Positions 32,988 through 42,370 of a DNA stretch of 64,000 nucleotides are shown one piece after another (the first letter of the stretch is position 1; every line of letters starts with the position of its first letter). The DNA lies in assembly GCA_027475525.1 (NCBI GenBank), contig JAMWFC010000031.1:186001-250000 (forward strand). Reading direction: 5' to 3'. Made by a program: the position numbers and the translations under genes. Source of the stretch: Macrolepiota albuminosa (taxonomy: Eukaryota > Basidiomycota > Agaricomycetes > Agaricales > Agaricaceae). Below the pieces are notes generated by a model, which did no database searches, was not told the DNA's origin, and worked only from the letters and a program-made list of their open reading frames with translations.

Positions 32988-34825
32988 ATGTTTGAAAAGA
33001 ATTTCTCGTCGTAAGAAAAACGTATGCTGGGCGTAGGAGAGAGCTCCTGAAACGTCACGAGCGAATATGTAAGGTAACCTTGGGCACTGCCACTTCGCAT
33101 GGTCATGACATGCATATATTTATATCATTTCTCCGCGAATGAGACCTTGTCTTCACCCATTTCATTCCCCTTTCTCGATAGCTCGTGGCAATCACTTGGA
33201 GTGCAAAAAGCGAGGTCCTCGGAAACATTCAGCATGCCATTAGCCAAAATGAGATCAGTTCTCGATTTAGACTCCTATGGAGCGAGCTGACCAGGTGACA
33301 GTCTTGCCTTGCGGTGAAACGTTCCTTCCGTCAGGTTAGGTAATTCATTCATGATTGACCAAGGAATACACACTAACCTTCTTATTACAGAAGCCGTACC
33401 ATAACAGCCCATTCACGTTGTCATGGAGTATCCAGATATCAAGCCATCTGCATATTTAAAAATATATCTAGGGTAAGACATAGAAGGGGATAAAGCTCCG
33501 AATCAGGTACAAATGTATGTCAACGAGGCGTCGAGACAAGTACTTTGCATGGCTGTGGCCCTACCTCATCAATTTTTGATATGTGGGGCTTCGGCAGGTT
33601 TAAGCTTTACGCAAGAGTATGAACCGTATCTGTGAGGTAATACATACCTGCATTTAAGAAAGTCAGTTCGACTTTTGATATGTCCTCAGTGACCAATTAA
33701 GCCGTTGTATGGCTTACTCGCGCCGTTACTCGGACAAGGCGCCGTAAATACTTCTCAGGGCTGGACGGCATGATACCAGTACTTGAAAAGTTGACGAGCG
33801 TTTGATTCATCAATACCTGTATGCCGCCTGCCTCGCAGCTTCTATGATGACGTGAAGTGAATCAACTAGCAAGTATTGATCAAAGCCTAGGAACAGCCCC
33901 ACAACCCAACGCATCTACCAATGTGCCTTTCCGCAGCCAACAGCTTCTGGATCGGCACCTATACATGAAACGATACATTACACATAGCTCATCTACCGCA
34001 CAATTCCCATGACCTCCTTCCATTAGTACTCGCCATTGCTATACTTGGTACTCGCCACTTCCCATCCGCCCGGGGTGCAGAGTCGCGGGTAAGCAAACAC
34101 CGTATATAAGCAGCAAGCCAACTTGGCAGATAGCTTGACTAGTAGTGTCAACAACCGGCATCAAGTGAAAAGGGATCGGGCCAGAGAACAAGTCAGAGTG
34201 TCCGTAAATAGCTTCCTCCGACAATACTGTAGGGTGGATGACATACTATACCCTTGTATATACCTTGAAAAATAAAGTTCCGAAAGGGAGGATTCAAAAC
34301 AAAAACAAAAACAAAAAGAAAGACAAAAACAACTGTGCATTTTACACAAAGAATATACATATGCAAATCATCAGCTATAGGCTTTAACATATTATCCCCG
34401 CTAATCATTTGCATGCAATTTGTGGAGAAGATGCCAAGACTTGTTCCTGCCATGTAGGCTTTAACATATTATCCCCGCTAATCATTTGCATGCAATTTGT
34501 GGAGAAGATGCCAAGACTTGTTCCTGCCATGAGTGTACATATGGGGTATGGGCTTTACAAGTTCCCCTGCTAGGTTGACAAACATATCTACTTACATGTT
34601 CATCAAGTATACATGACTTTATATCAATCGATTAAAGGTGAAGAGCATATGCATGGTAACCTAATGTAGTCCACGAGACGAATGATGTAAATCTTACCAT
34701 TCCAGAACCAACTATAAAGTTCTTTCTGATTCCTATAATCTCAATATACATCAAGCAATATCAAGTTAAACCCTTTAAAATCTCATGAGCTCCCTCCACC
34801 GATTCTTGCCATCTCCACCTTGGCC
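32988..34825. other. Intergenic, no supportable gene
   Basis: Upstream of the kinase and downstream of the exonuclease. Contains duplication #5 and short frames only. Confidence 0.5.
34378..34531. repeat. 77-bp exact tandem duplication #5 (intergenic)
   Basis: Copies 34378-34454 and 34455-34531, period exactly 77. Confidence 0.95.
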
Positions 34826-36203
34826 TCACTGACCTGCAGTCATCTTCGCCCCACCTTGCACCGCAAGCCGTTTCTGTGTCTCCAGAGCTCGGTCAATCAA
34901 CCACCTCCGATGCCTCGCCCACGACGCTGTATCCATCGACACTAGTCTCCTCAACTTCTCAAGATCAAACGGCAACCTCGGGTCCGCCTGCAACGCATAA
35001 ATCACGTAGGATCTATCGTTATCCGTATCAGCCTAATACTCCCCCAACAAGGAGAAAAACATACATCACCGTAGAGCTCTTCAGCGGTCCCTCATCCGAT
35101 ACGCCCTCCTTCTTCACCCGCATCTCAGCACACATCCTCTCCAGTGCCATCCCCGTCTTGTGCCACAGCTCATGCGCACGGCGCCACTGCAGCCTCATCT
35201 TCTCATCCGTCACCACGACCTCCTCTATGTCTTTAGGCAGGTACCACGGCACGTCGGCACCGACAGGCGTGTCTTTGTGCGGAGAAAGTGAACGCAGGCG
35301 TTTAAATATCTCCATCGAGCAGTGCACGTCGTTCGCCGCGTCTAGGGGACGGGATGTGAGCAAAAGGATCCGTGACAAGAAAGAGGACGTACAATCTTTC
35401 TGAAGCTCGTCGAGCTCTGGCACTTCCCAGTTACTCGTGCGTTCAGCGCCCTTACCCAGCGTTTTGCCACAATAAGTCTCAGTGAGCTATGTAGATATCA
35501 GTGAACACGTCTTTTGTTGGGGAAACTGGGACCTACCTTCGCAAGACTAGTGATCTTGCGTGTAATGGTGTTTGCAGGGTCCCAAGCGACAGCAACAGCT
35601 GCGAGCTCAAGTAGATTCTTCGCAAGAACTCCATAATCACGGAAGAGTTTCTTTCCGTCGGCTATCGCAAAAGCCAGTTGTTAGACGCTCAGAAATCTGA
35701 AAGAAACCACGCACCCAATATATTAGCGCCCAACTTCGGAATTTCCGGGTTCTCCAATAACTCCTATGAATTTTGCTAGTGAGGGGCCTTAGTCTCTTCT
35801 GAGGCTTTGATAACGTACCCGCAGCGCCTTCGGGAACCCTATAAATAGATGAAAGAAACAAAATCGGCTTCCAAAAAAAAGTACAACATCTCAAAAACGT
35901 ACGTGGCATCGCAGACAAATGCACAATAACCACTAACCCCGCCGAATCCGCTATCTGAACAACCGCCGTGTTTCGTACTTTCAACTTCCTACTAAATAAA
36001 GAGAAACACCACTCCATGTCAAAAGCCACAGGCCCAGGCTTGAGGGCCGCGATAAAATCATTTGCCTCGTCGACGTCACGCGTGTACGCAATGCGGGGCT
36101 TTGGGTCCGTATAATCCTTGTATGAGTATGCTGGAAGGACGATGGGAGGTTGTGATACTACAGACACAGCGGCGGCAAAGGAGCTGGAGGTCGTTGAAGC
36201 CAT
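34826..36203 (-). CDS. 3'-5' exonuclease domain protein (DEDD, RNase D/WRN-like)
   Basis: Metal-dependent 3'-5' exonuclease of the DEDD family, acting on RNA or DNA. Motif ExoI is AFDMEW (about 36030, Asp and Glu). Further exons give ENPEIPKLGANIL and DGKKLFRDYG (ExoII Asp), then AANDVHCSMEIFKRL (35330 region, ExoIII Asp). The third motif has His at the place of the usual Tyr, so the subclass is uncertain. The last exon reads ADTDNDRSYVIYALQADPR and ends GAKMTAGQ with TGA at 34826-34828. Start ATG 36201-36203 (MASTTSSSF); the frame upstream of it begins only with a TTG. Six or so short introns. Fungal proteins of this type are poorly studied. Confidence 0.82.
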
Positions 36204-36294
36204 TTCAGTCAGCGTTGATCTTGGCTTTCTGGTTTGTTTAGTCAAAGTCAAGCTTGAGGTTCGGGAGGAAGTCGAGGAGACGCTTGTAGGTTCA

Positions 36295-36813
36295 CTAACA
36301 CGGGAGCGGGTATTGAGGTTTCGTCAGGAAAAAGTTGAGGTAGCCGAAGAGTGAGTGAGGATTAAATAGGACGAGATTAAGCGCTGTGGCGTACGGTCCG
36401 AAACCGGGGTTGTGCTCTTGGTCAGTGGCACCCCCTTCCGCCACAATTGTTGTCCTCGCTTCTAATTGTGTTTCCCATTTATTTGAACCGAGAAATGGAC
36501 CAAAAGCTTCAATATCACGTTCCAATCGCTCTTGTTCCTCGCGGGTCGACCGATTGTCGCGAAACTTTGCTGGATGAGAGGGTGCCAGAGTGCCGTGATG
36601 TCTGTTTGCACTCCCTGTGGGTCTTGATCGTATGGGAGAAGAGCGGAGATATTTAGAGACAATATTGGCGGGCTCGCGCAGACCTTGCGCCATGTCGGGC
36701 ACTACCAAGCAACGGTGGCCACAATCAACAATAAAAAAGGCGGATCGCGTTTCAACTTCTCGAACCATCACGCGATTGACCGTGAGTTTCACGTGACGCG
36801 TTGTTCTTTCCAT
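36295..36813 (-). CDS. Possible unknown protein, 172 codons
   Basis: Single-exon frame rich in charged residues, with STREEQERLERDIEAFGPFL in the middle. I do not recognise it. Its start codon is only 17 bp from the divergent start of the BTB gene, which leaves little room for promoters, so it may be spurious or part of an upstream region of the exonuclease gene. Confidence 0.3.
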   Translation of the reverse strand: MERTTRHVKLTVNRVMVREVETRSAFFIVDCGHRCLVVPDMAQGLREPANIVSKYLRSSPIRSRPTGSANRHHGTLAPSHPAKFRDNRSTREEQERLERDIEAFGPFLGSNKWETQLEARTTIVAEGGATDQEHNPGFGPYATALNLVLFNPHSLFGYLNFFLTKPQYPLPC

Positions 36814-36830
36814 CCCTTGTCAATACTAAA

Positions 36831-37919
36831 ATGTCCACCACACTGAAAGCCGACAAGCCATACAAAGCTAGGCGTCTCATACTCACCCCGTGTGCTGCTC
36901 CTGTTATCTCAGGAAAATGTACAGTATCATCTCCAGTCTCCCCTCCTTGTTGATTACTGATACTTCCAACGAACTATACATACATGTATATAGTCGACGC
37001 TTCAGATGCAGATGTCATATTTGAATTTGATTACTGATACTTCCAACGAACTATACATACATGTATATAGTCGACGCTTCAGATGCAGATGTCATATTTG
37101 AATCGGTGATCACGTCCGGTTCTATATCCACCGTAAGAACTTGGAGACCCAAGCCGGGGCTTTTCCTCCAGTCGAATTTGGCACCAGGGGAGAGATCGTA
37201 CCGCTGACTGAGGACTCCTCAACGCTCGAAAACCTCTTTGGTTTCATGTATCCTCGAAGACATCCGAGCGTCGATCTTCTGTCCTCCGAAGACTTCTTCA
37301 GATTGGCAGAAGCTGCAGAGAAGTACGAAGTGTTTGCACTAATGAACATCTGTAGCTTGCACATGCAGTAAGCCTCTCGTCTCATTGCTAACGATAAGCC
37401 TGCTGTGAACTGGAGCGAAAATAGGCAAATATTTGCTGAGCATCCAGTGAGGTCTTTAATTTTGGGAGGAAGCACGGCTATCCTGCCCTATCCAAGTTGA
37501 CAGTCCCGTTTCTCTTGGACATGTCACTGGAGGAAATCGTGACAAAACTATCTCCACATCTTGTCATACCCTGGGTATTTGTATTCTTGAGATGACAGAG
37601 GGTTATTCCTCACAAAATCTCCTAGGTCCGGTACTGGAAGTGTCGGTACCATGCTGCTCAAAAAGCAACATTCTCCATCTTCGGTGGCAGTGACGGTTGC
37701 GATGACTGCCCAGCCTGTGGTCATATTTTAAGTCCTGGACCCAGCAGTTTCACCATTGGTGCTGATCAGCCACTTTCTCTTAAATGTCTGCGGAAACTGA
37801 TGGAGTCATATTCTCTCCTTGCCGTTCATAAATGCCCCGGCTGTGGGATGGGTGAAGATGATATGGAGGAGCTGGAAAAGGCTCTCAATGAAGTTCCTGA
37901 CTTCTCGACCTTTTTCTAG
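36831..37919 (+). CDS. BTB/POZ domain protein
   Basis: Protein-interaction domain, often an adaptor for cullin-3 ubiquitin ligases; large family in mushrooms. ATG 36831 (MSTTLKADKPYK), an intron holding duplication #6, then DASDADVIFES and FYIHRKNLETQAGAFPPVEF (BTB core), STLENLFGFMYPRRHP and EKYEVFALMNICSLHM. C-terminal exons give KHGYPALSKLTVPFLLDMS, RYWKCRYHAAQKA and a Cys cluster DCPACG plus KCPGCG, ending TAG 37917-37919. Two frame problems: one missing base near 37107, four bases beyond the end of duplication #6, and another near 37450. The first may be an assembly error; otherwise the copy is decaying. Confidence 0.68.
36950..37103. repeat. 77-bp exact tandem duplication #6 (BTB gene intron/exon)
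   Basis: Copies 36950-37026 and 37027-37103. It duplicates an intron acceptor and the start of a BTB exon. Confidence 0.95.
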
Positions 37920-38344
37920 CTTAAGAAACAGTCCCCAAGAAATATGATCTTGCTGCTATCTTGCTATCTGCTGAGAAGAAATTCTCTTGTTTCTTTTTCC
38001 GTTCTTTGTTTTTCTTGAAATAATTCTTTTTGAGCTGGATATATTTGTTCTTAACCAGGTGGAACTCTGCAACCACATTACATATATGTATATTTTTATA
38101 ACAATCTACGTAAACTTGTACAGATAAAGGCGCTGGTGTAGTCAGAAGAGATTTGTAGACTTTTCTTTCATCAAACAAGCAGATGTCGGTGTGCTCAAAA
38201 TGAAGGATTTCACAAAGAAAGAGAAGAGGCTATAGAGAACCATTCTTCTGTTCACAGGACAGTTAGGTTTCAGTGCTGCTTGCAAGTTCCCTCGAGAAAC
38301 TTCAAGGTAATCACGAGATGTACTTACCGTATCCCACTATATCC
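37920..38344. other. Intergenic, no gene seen
   Basis: AT-rich stretch between two convergent genes. Confidence 0.5.
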
Positions 38345-38670
38345 TCAGTCATAGCACTCTGCACCATTGCGACAATCGGCATCCCTTGTGCAATACACGT
38401 ATCTCTCAGTCCAGCACCAATCACCGCCTACAGTGGTCCATTTCCAGCAGCTGTGAGGGTAAAATGTGGTTCCACAATGAGCTTCTCCAGGAGTGACTTT
38501 GGGAGCAGATCTGGACAAGTTGAATGAACAATTAGCGCAGGTAATAGTAGAACCTCATACGCCGTGTCAGAGCTGGTACTACGCTTGAGAATAGTGTCAT
38601 CAGGGCTTCCGACGACAGCCTGAGTGAGACTGAAGAGAAGGAGGATGCAGGTGTGTAACTTGATTTCCAT
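38345..38670 (-). CDS. Small secreted cysteine-rich protein (91 residues)
   Basis: Probably secreted. Exon 1 38670-38561 codes for a signal peptide (MEIKLHTCILLLFSLTQAVV) followed by a Kex2-like LKR site. A 50-bp intron (GTATGA...CCAG, with GCTAAT before the acceptor) joins in phase to exon 2 38510-38345. The mature part carries six Cys in contexts HC, SC, WC, YC, DC and EC, ends ADCRNGAECYD, and stops at TGA 38345-38347. The total of 276 bp keeps phase. The family is unknown to me. Size and Cys content match the small secreted proteins of fungi that act in interactions or defence; its role cannot be stated. Confidence 0.75.
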
Positions 38671-39324
38671 GGCAAAAATGGTTGAGAACGAGTGCTCAAG
38701 CTATACAGTTAACACAGATGTGGGCACTACGAGGACAGGGTAAGTGATTTTATAGATCCATGACCACAACACGCCGGCATAGGTGGCAAAAGTTTCCTGC
38801 TGGAAAGCCTCACGTTGGCAACATACATTCATCGGAAGCGTATGGCCACCATAATACGATGATAGGCAGACAACAACACTCCTCAAGAAGTTATCCTAGA
38901 AGAACTGGAAAGTCACTGTTGAAGTAGGGCATGCACGTTGTGAGCAAAGATCGCATTCAGAAGCATCTGGCAGAGTTCTTGAAATCCACAATCTTGAATG
39001 ATTATCGGATCATATGCTAAAATTATTCCCGTCAATGTGAACAATGTTAACGTACCATGAGTGACATATCTATCAGGACAAGCAATCCACATACATATAT
39101 GGCATGTCCTTCATAGCTATCAGTACAGAAGCACGAGATTATTCTGTCCATAAAAAAATAACGGTCAGATGCTTCTACCTGCTCGACCCACAATCCGTTT
39201 GCAACGTGCCCGAACGTGTCCAAATAAGAAGCTACACTTTCTGGCTCTTGCAATGCCTATGATCGTTGATAACTAATCAAGGTCTTTAATAGATTGTGAA
39301 AAGCCCATTATCGTATCCCCATTC
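38671..39324. other. Intergenic up to element D
   Basis: No supportable gene. Confidence 0.5.
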
Positions 39325-39661
39325 TGTTGGATTACATGGCCACCGTCACCTCGCCCCATCACATACATCACATATCACATTACTTTCTTTGTACGCCCTA
39401 CCTCTTTGATCGATTATTTCTTCCATTGTTTGAACACTTATATATACTACTACGTACACAGACGCACCCTCAGTCACTTATTCTGGACTGAGGGTACGTC
39501 AATATTCACACCTACGGACTATCAACTTCCTCTAACGTCGTACTATTAGACTCGCATACTTACGAACATAATAGGTACGACATAATCATTCAGTCACTTA
39601 TTCTGGACTGAGGACTCGCATACTTACGAACATAATAGAATATTGGTCTTGAGTTCTAACA
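39325..39661 (+). repeat. 5' LTR of element D with intron-like segment and joined exon copy
   Basis: TATA-like TTATATATAC at 39439-39448, Y 39474-39493, intron-like 39494-39549, X 39550-39574, 19-nt linker, fused Y+X 39594-39638. Both Y copies (20 nt) and both X copies (25 nt) are identical. Confidence 0.93.
39494..39549 (+). other. Spliceosomal-type intron inside the 5' LTR of D
   Basis: 56 nt, donor GTACGT, branch-like TCTAAC 12 nt before the end, acceptor TTAG. Its predicted spliced product is present at 39594-39638 without a mismatch. Same at 57329-57384 in the 3' LTR. Confidence 0.75.
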
Positions 39662-39888
39662 GGTTATGGGCCATTGTGGTTTCACTTGAAGCACCACATA
39701 ACGAACTCACTGCACCTACATTTCTTCGTCTATCACACCTCGGGACCTGAAGCCCGATCGATCGATTACATTTCCAGACCACTTGATCCTATTCCCGCGC
39801 AACAACTAAGATCTCTTTGTTCCTTATTGTCCTTTTTTCCGGAAAATAACGCGACGGAATCCATATTTCACCTGACTCTCAGAACACG

Positions 39889-41999
39889 ATGACTGACAAA
39901 CCCTCTATGCAATCCGTCGACGCATCATACCCGCGCATTCGCCCCGCCAAGCTGAACGCCCACTGGCCGGCCTCGGAAACCCCATTTGACCACGCCACAG
40001 GGGAATTCAGCAAGTGGTCTACGAAGCTCGAAATCTTCCTTCAGCAGAGTGGTCTCGACCGTTACATCTTTGCACCGACTACTAAGCCTGATCGCCTCAT
40101 CACGCAGCCCAATCCCAGTACCGAGCCCAATGCCTATGCCAATTGGCTTTCTAACAATGATCTAATCATCGGCATCATTCGGGCCGCGGTATCTGATGCT
40201 GAGCAGGAAGGCCTGGTCACTGACGGCACAGCCAAGGAGTGCTACGATGCATCATTCGGGCCGCGGTATCTGATGCTGAGCAGGAAGGCCTGGTCACTGA
40301 CGGCACAGCCAAGGAGTGCTACGATGCACTGAAATCCCGAGCACACCGCGAAGGACCAGTTAAACAAGTCGCCCTCATCCGTGAGGCCCTATCCACATAC
40401 ACTCCCGTCTCGGAACCAATCGAGAACACTGCACGGAAGATCTGTGAACTCATCGACAGAGCTTTTGTGTCACGACCCCTCCCCCCCGGAACCTCCCCGG
40501 GACACCCCCGGAGCCCCGCCCGGGAACCTCTTCCGTCAACTCCCACAATGCACCCCGCCCCCACAGCTGCCGACGCCGCCATCACACGCATCAAGGACCG
40601 CCATCAGCCATCAACGATCGCCATCAGCCAGCCCCCCCGGGACCCCTGCATCACGGACCCCGGGATCCACCGCCATCAACGATCGGATCACGCGGCTCGC
40701 ATCCGGCCATCACGCATCACGCCCCACGCATCACGACTCCCTCCGCGCCAATTGATTGCGCGTCCCCACACGCGCGATCCCGGTATACAGTCCCTGGCCG
40801 CTACTCAATGACCCCCGGAACTCATCCCAGACACCCTGGAATCCCGAGACACGAGCCGTAGTACTTATAGTGTAGTTCCCCGCTGTATTCGCGAGTCTTG
40901 ATATTGCATAACTGTTACTTTGGATATTGCGTGCCCCTTGATTGACTGGTACGCCTTGTTTGGTACGCTTCGACTGGCACGCCTTAGTATTCGCGTGCTC
41001 TAAGCTTTGGTACGCACTTCGCGACTCTTAAGTTACTAACTTGGTCTCGTCTTAGAACCTCCGGTTCACGACTCGACCCCCTCTAACTCTCAGCCACCCC
41101 CAACCCAAAACTCCCGGACTCTAGTCCCCTCTCCCGGGATTACCCCTGTCCTCGTCTTGAACCCCGGAGTCCTAGCCCCGGAGTTCCAGACACCCGAGTA
41201 TCCGTAGATCAAGTCCGCATCGTAAGGGCGTTGCTTTCCCGGAAGGCCCCCGACTCAGCGGAACCTGACATTTTGCCATCGGGGACATCAATAAGGACCT
41301 CCTTAAATGCATTGCGCTGCTGAATTCCATCCATGACAAGTCCTTCGAGTCTGTCCAGACTCAAGTTTCCCGCGGCCTGGCCGACTCCACCAAGGACAAA
41401 GTCTACAGCTCTACCGACATCCGCAAACTCTTCCAGACCATAGACAGTCTTGCTACCCTCTCGAAACCCTCCATGGACACTGCCCTGATTGCTAAGTCAA
41501 CCGCTCGACCTCACAATCACGGTCCCAACTTCCCATGCTGCGAAGTTTGTTACCAGCTTGGCCTCAACTGCCGCGGACACACCAAGGCCTGGTGTATCAA
41601 GCCGGGAGGGGGGATGGCAGGAAAAACGATCGAAGAATCAAAAGCAGCGCGCCTGGCAGCACGAGGAGGAGGAAATAAGACAGGAGGAGGGAACAACAAC
41701 AAGTCAGGAGGAGGATAAAAGCAGCGCGCCTGGCAGCACGAGGAGGAGGAAATAAGACAGGAGGAGGGAACAACAACAAGTCAGGAGGAGGATCGAATAC
41801 TAAAAACGGCATCGCGGTAAAAGGACTCGACGGCCAAGCCTATATTGTGGACGCATCCCAGCTTCAGAAGATACAACTCGAAACCGCAAAAACGGATCCC
41901 ACAGGATTTGCCGGCATTGCGTCATCCACCTCTTTAACAAACTCCACCGACTTCTTCGAATACGAGGGATTCATGGCCATAGAGGACGACGCCAATGAC
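39889..41999 (+). CDS. Gag part of element D gag-pol (split by solo LTR G)
   Basis: Structural protein of a copia element. Starts ATG 39889 (MTDKPSMQS). AKLNAHWPASETPFD and FSKWSTKLEIFLQQSGLD open the Gag domain; KICELIDRAF is cut by LTR G at 40468 and resumes at 41276 with INKDLLKCIALLNSI. A Cys/His cluster CCEVCYQLGLNCRGH (41536 on) precedes a Gly/Lys-rich stretch. Duplications #7 and #8 shift the frame and are probably artefactual. After counting them once and skipping LTR G the frame is open to the gypsy insertion at 42005. The Gag is thus intact in the ancestral copy but interrupted in this locus. Confidence 0.85.
40172..40325. repeat. 77-bp exact tandem duplication #7 (gag of D)
   Basis: Copies 40172-40248 and 40249-40325. 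Counting one restores the frame. Confidence 0.95.
40468..41270 (+). repeat. Solo LTR G (803 bp) in gag of D
   Basis: Starts TGTCACGACC and ends CCTGACA, with short inverted ends TGTCA/TGACA and a perfect TSD TTTTG (40463-40467, 41271-41275). C-rich with many CCCGG. Probably the remnant of a Ty3/gypsy element of a different family from E. Confidence 0.88.
41640..41793. repeat. 77-bp exact tandem duplication #8 (gag of D)
   Basis: Period exactly 77; creates a TAA in gag that disappears when one copy is dropped. Confidence 0.95.
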
Positions 42000-42004
42000 T
42001 TTGG

Positions 42005-42239
42005 TATAGCGTAGTCCGCTATGTGGCGTTGGCCACATAGCTTTACTTACTTTACAGTAGATATTATTATATTATATTTATTATAATATAATATTAATTA
42101 CATTACTATATAACTTAGTTTACCAGCTGCTTACAAAGCAGCTTATTTTTGTGTATACTACATTGTCAATAGACCGGTCTGGTCTGATTCAGTGTCGTGT
42201 GTGCACACTAAGCTCTCTAAACTTCGTAACTTCGTTACA
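42005..42239 (+). repeat. 5' LTR of element E, hairpin-dense
   Basis: Begins TATAGCG (TG mutated to TA; the 3' LTR has TG). Contains GCTATGTGG/CCACATAGC, an AT-only palindrome, AGCTGCTT/AAGCAGCT, AGACCGGTCT and GTGTGCACAC within 235 bp. Confidence 0.93.
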
Positions 42240-42370
42240 TTTTTTTGAATCCGCCAGCTAGGATCTATTGCCTAGCATCCGACGTCAGTCGTTGAGTTCG
42301 TTGACAGAACTCTATCAGCTTCTCGAGCTTCTTGCACAGCCACACCGTGCAAATTTCAAACAGGGGATCG

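Noticed and set aside
36204..36251. Longer N-terminus of the exonuclease
   Set aside because: The upstream in-frame start is TTG, not ATG; the first ATG is at 36201-36203.
39575..39593. GTAC...AG linker as a second intron in LTR D
   Set aside because: 15-20 nt in the three families is too short for a spliceosomal intron, although its GT and AG ends are noted.
42332..42370. Longer N-terminus of gag-pol of E
   Set aside because: Opens with TTG; the first ATG is at 42371.
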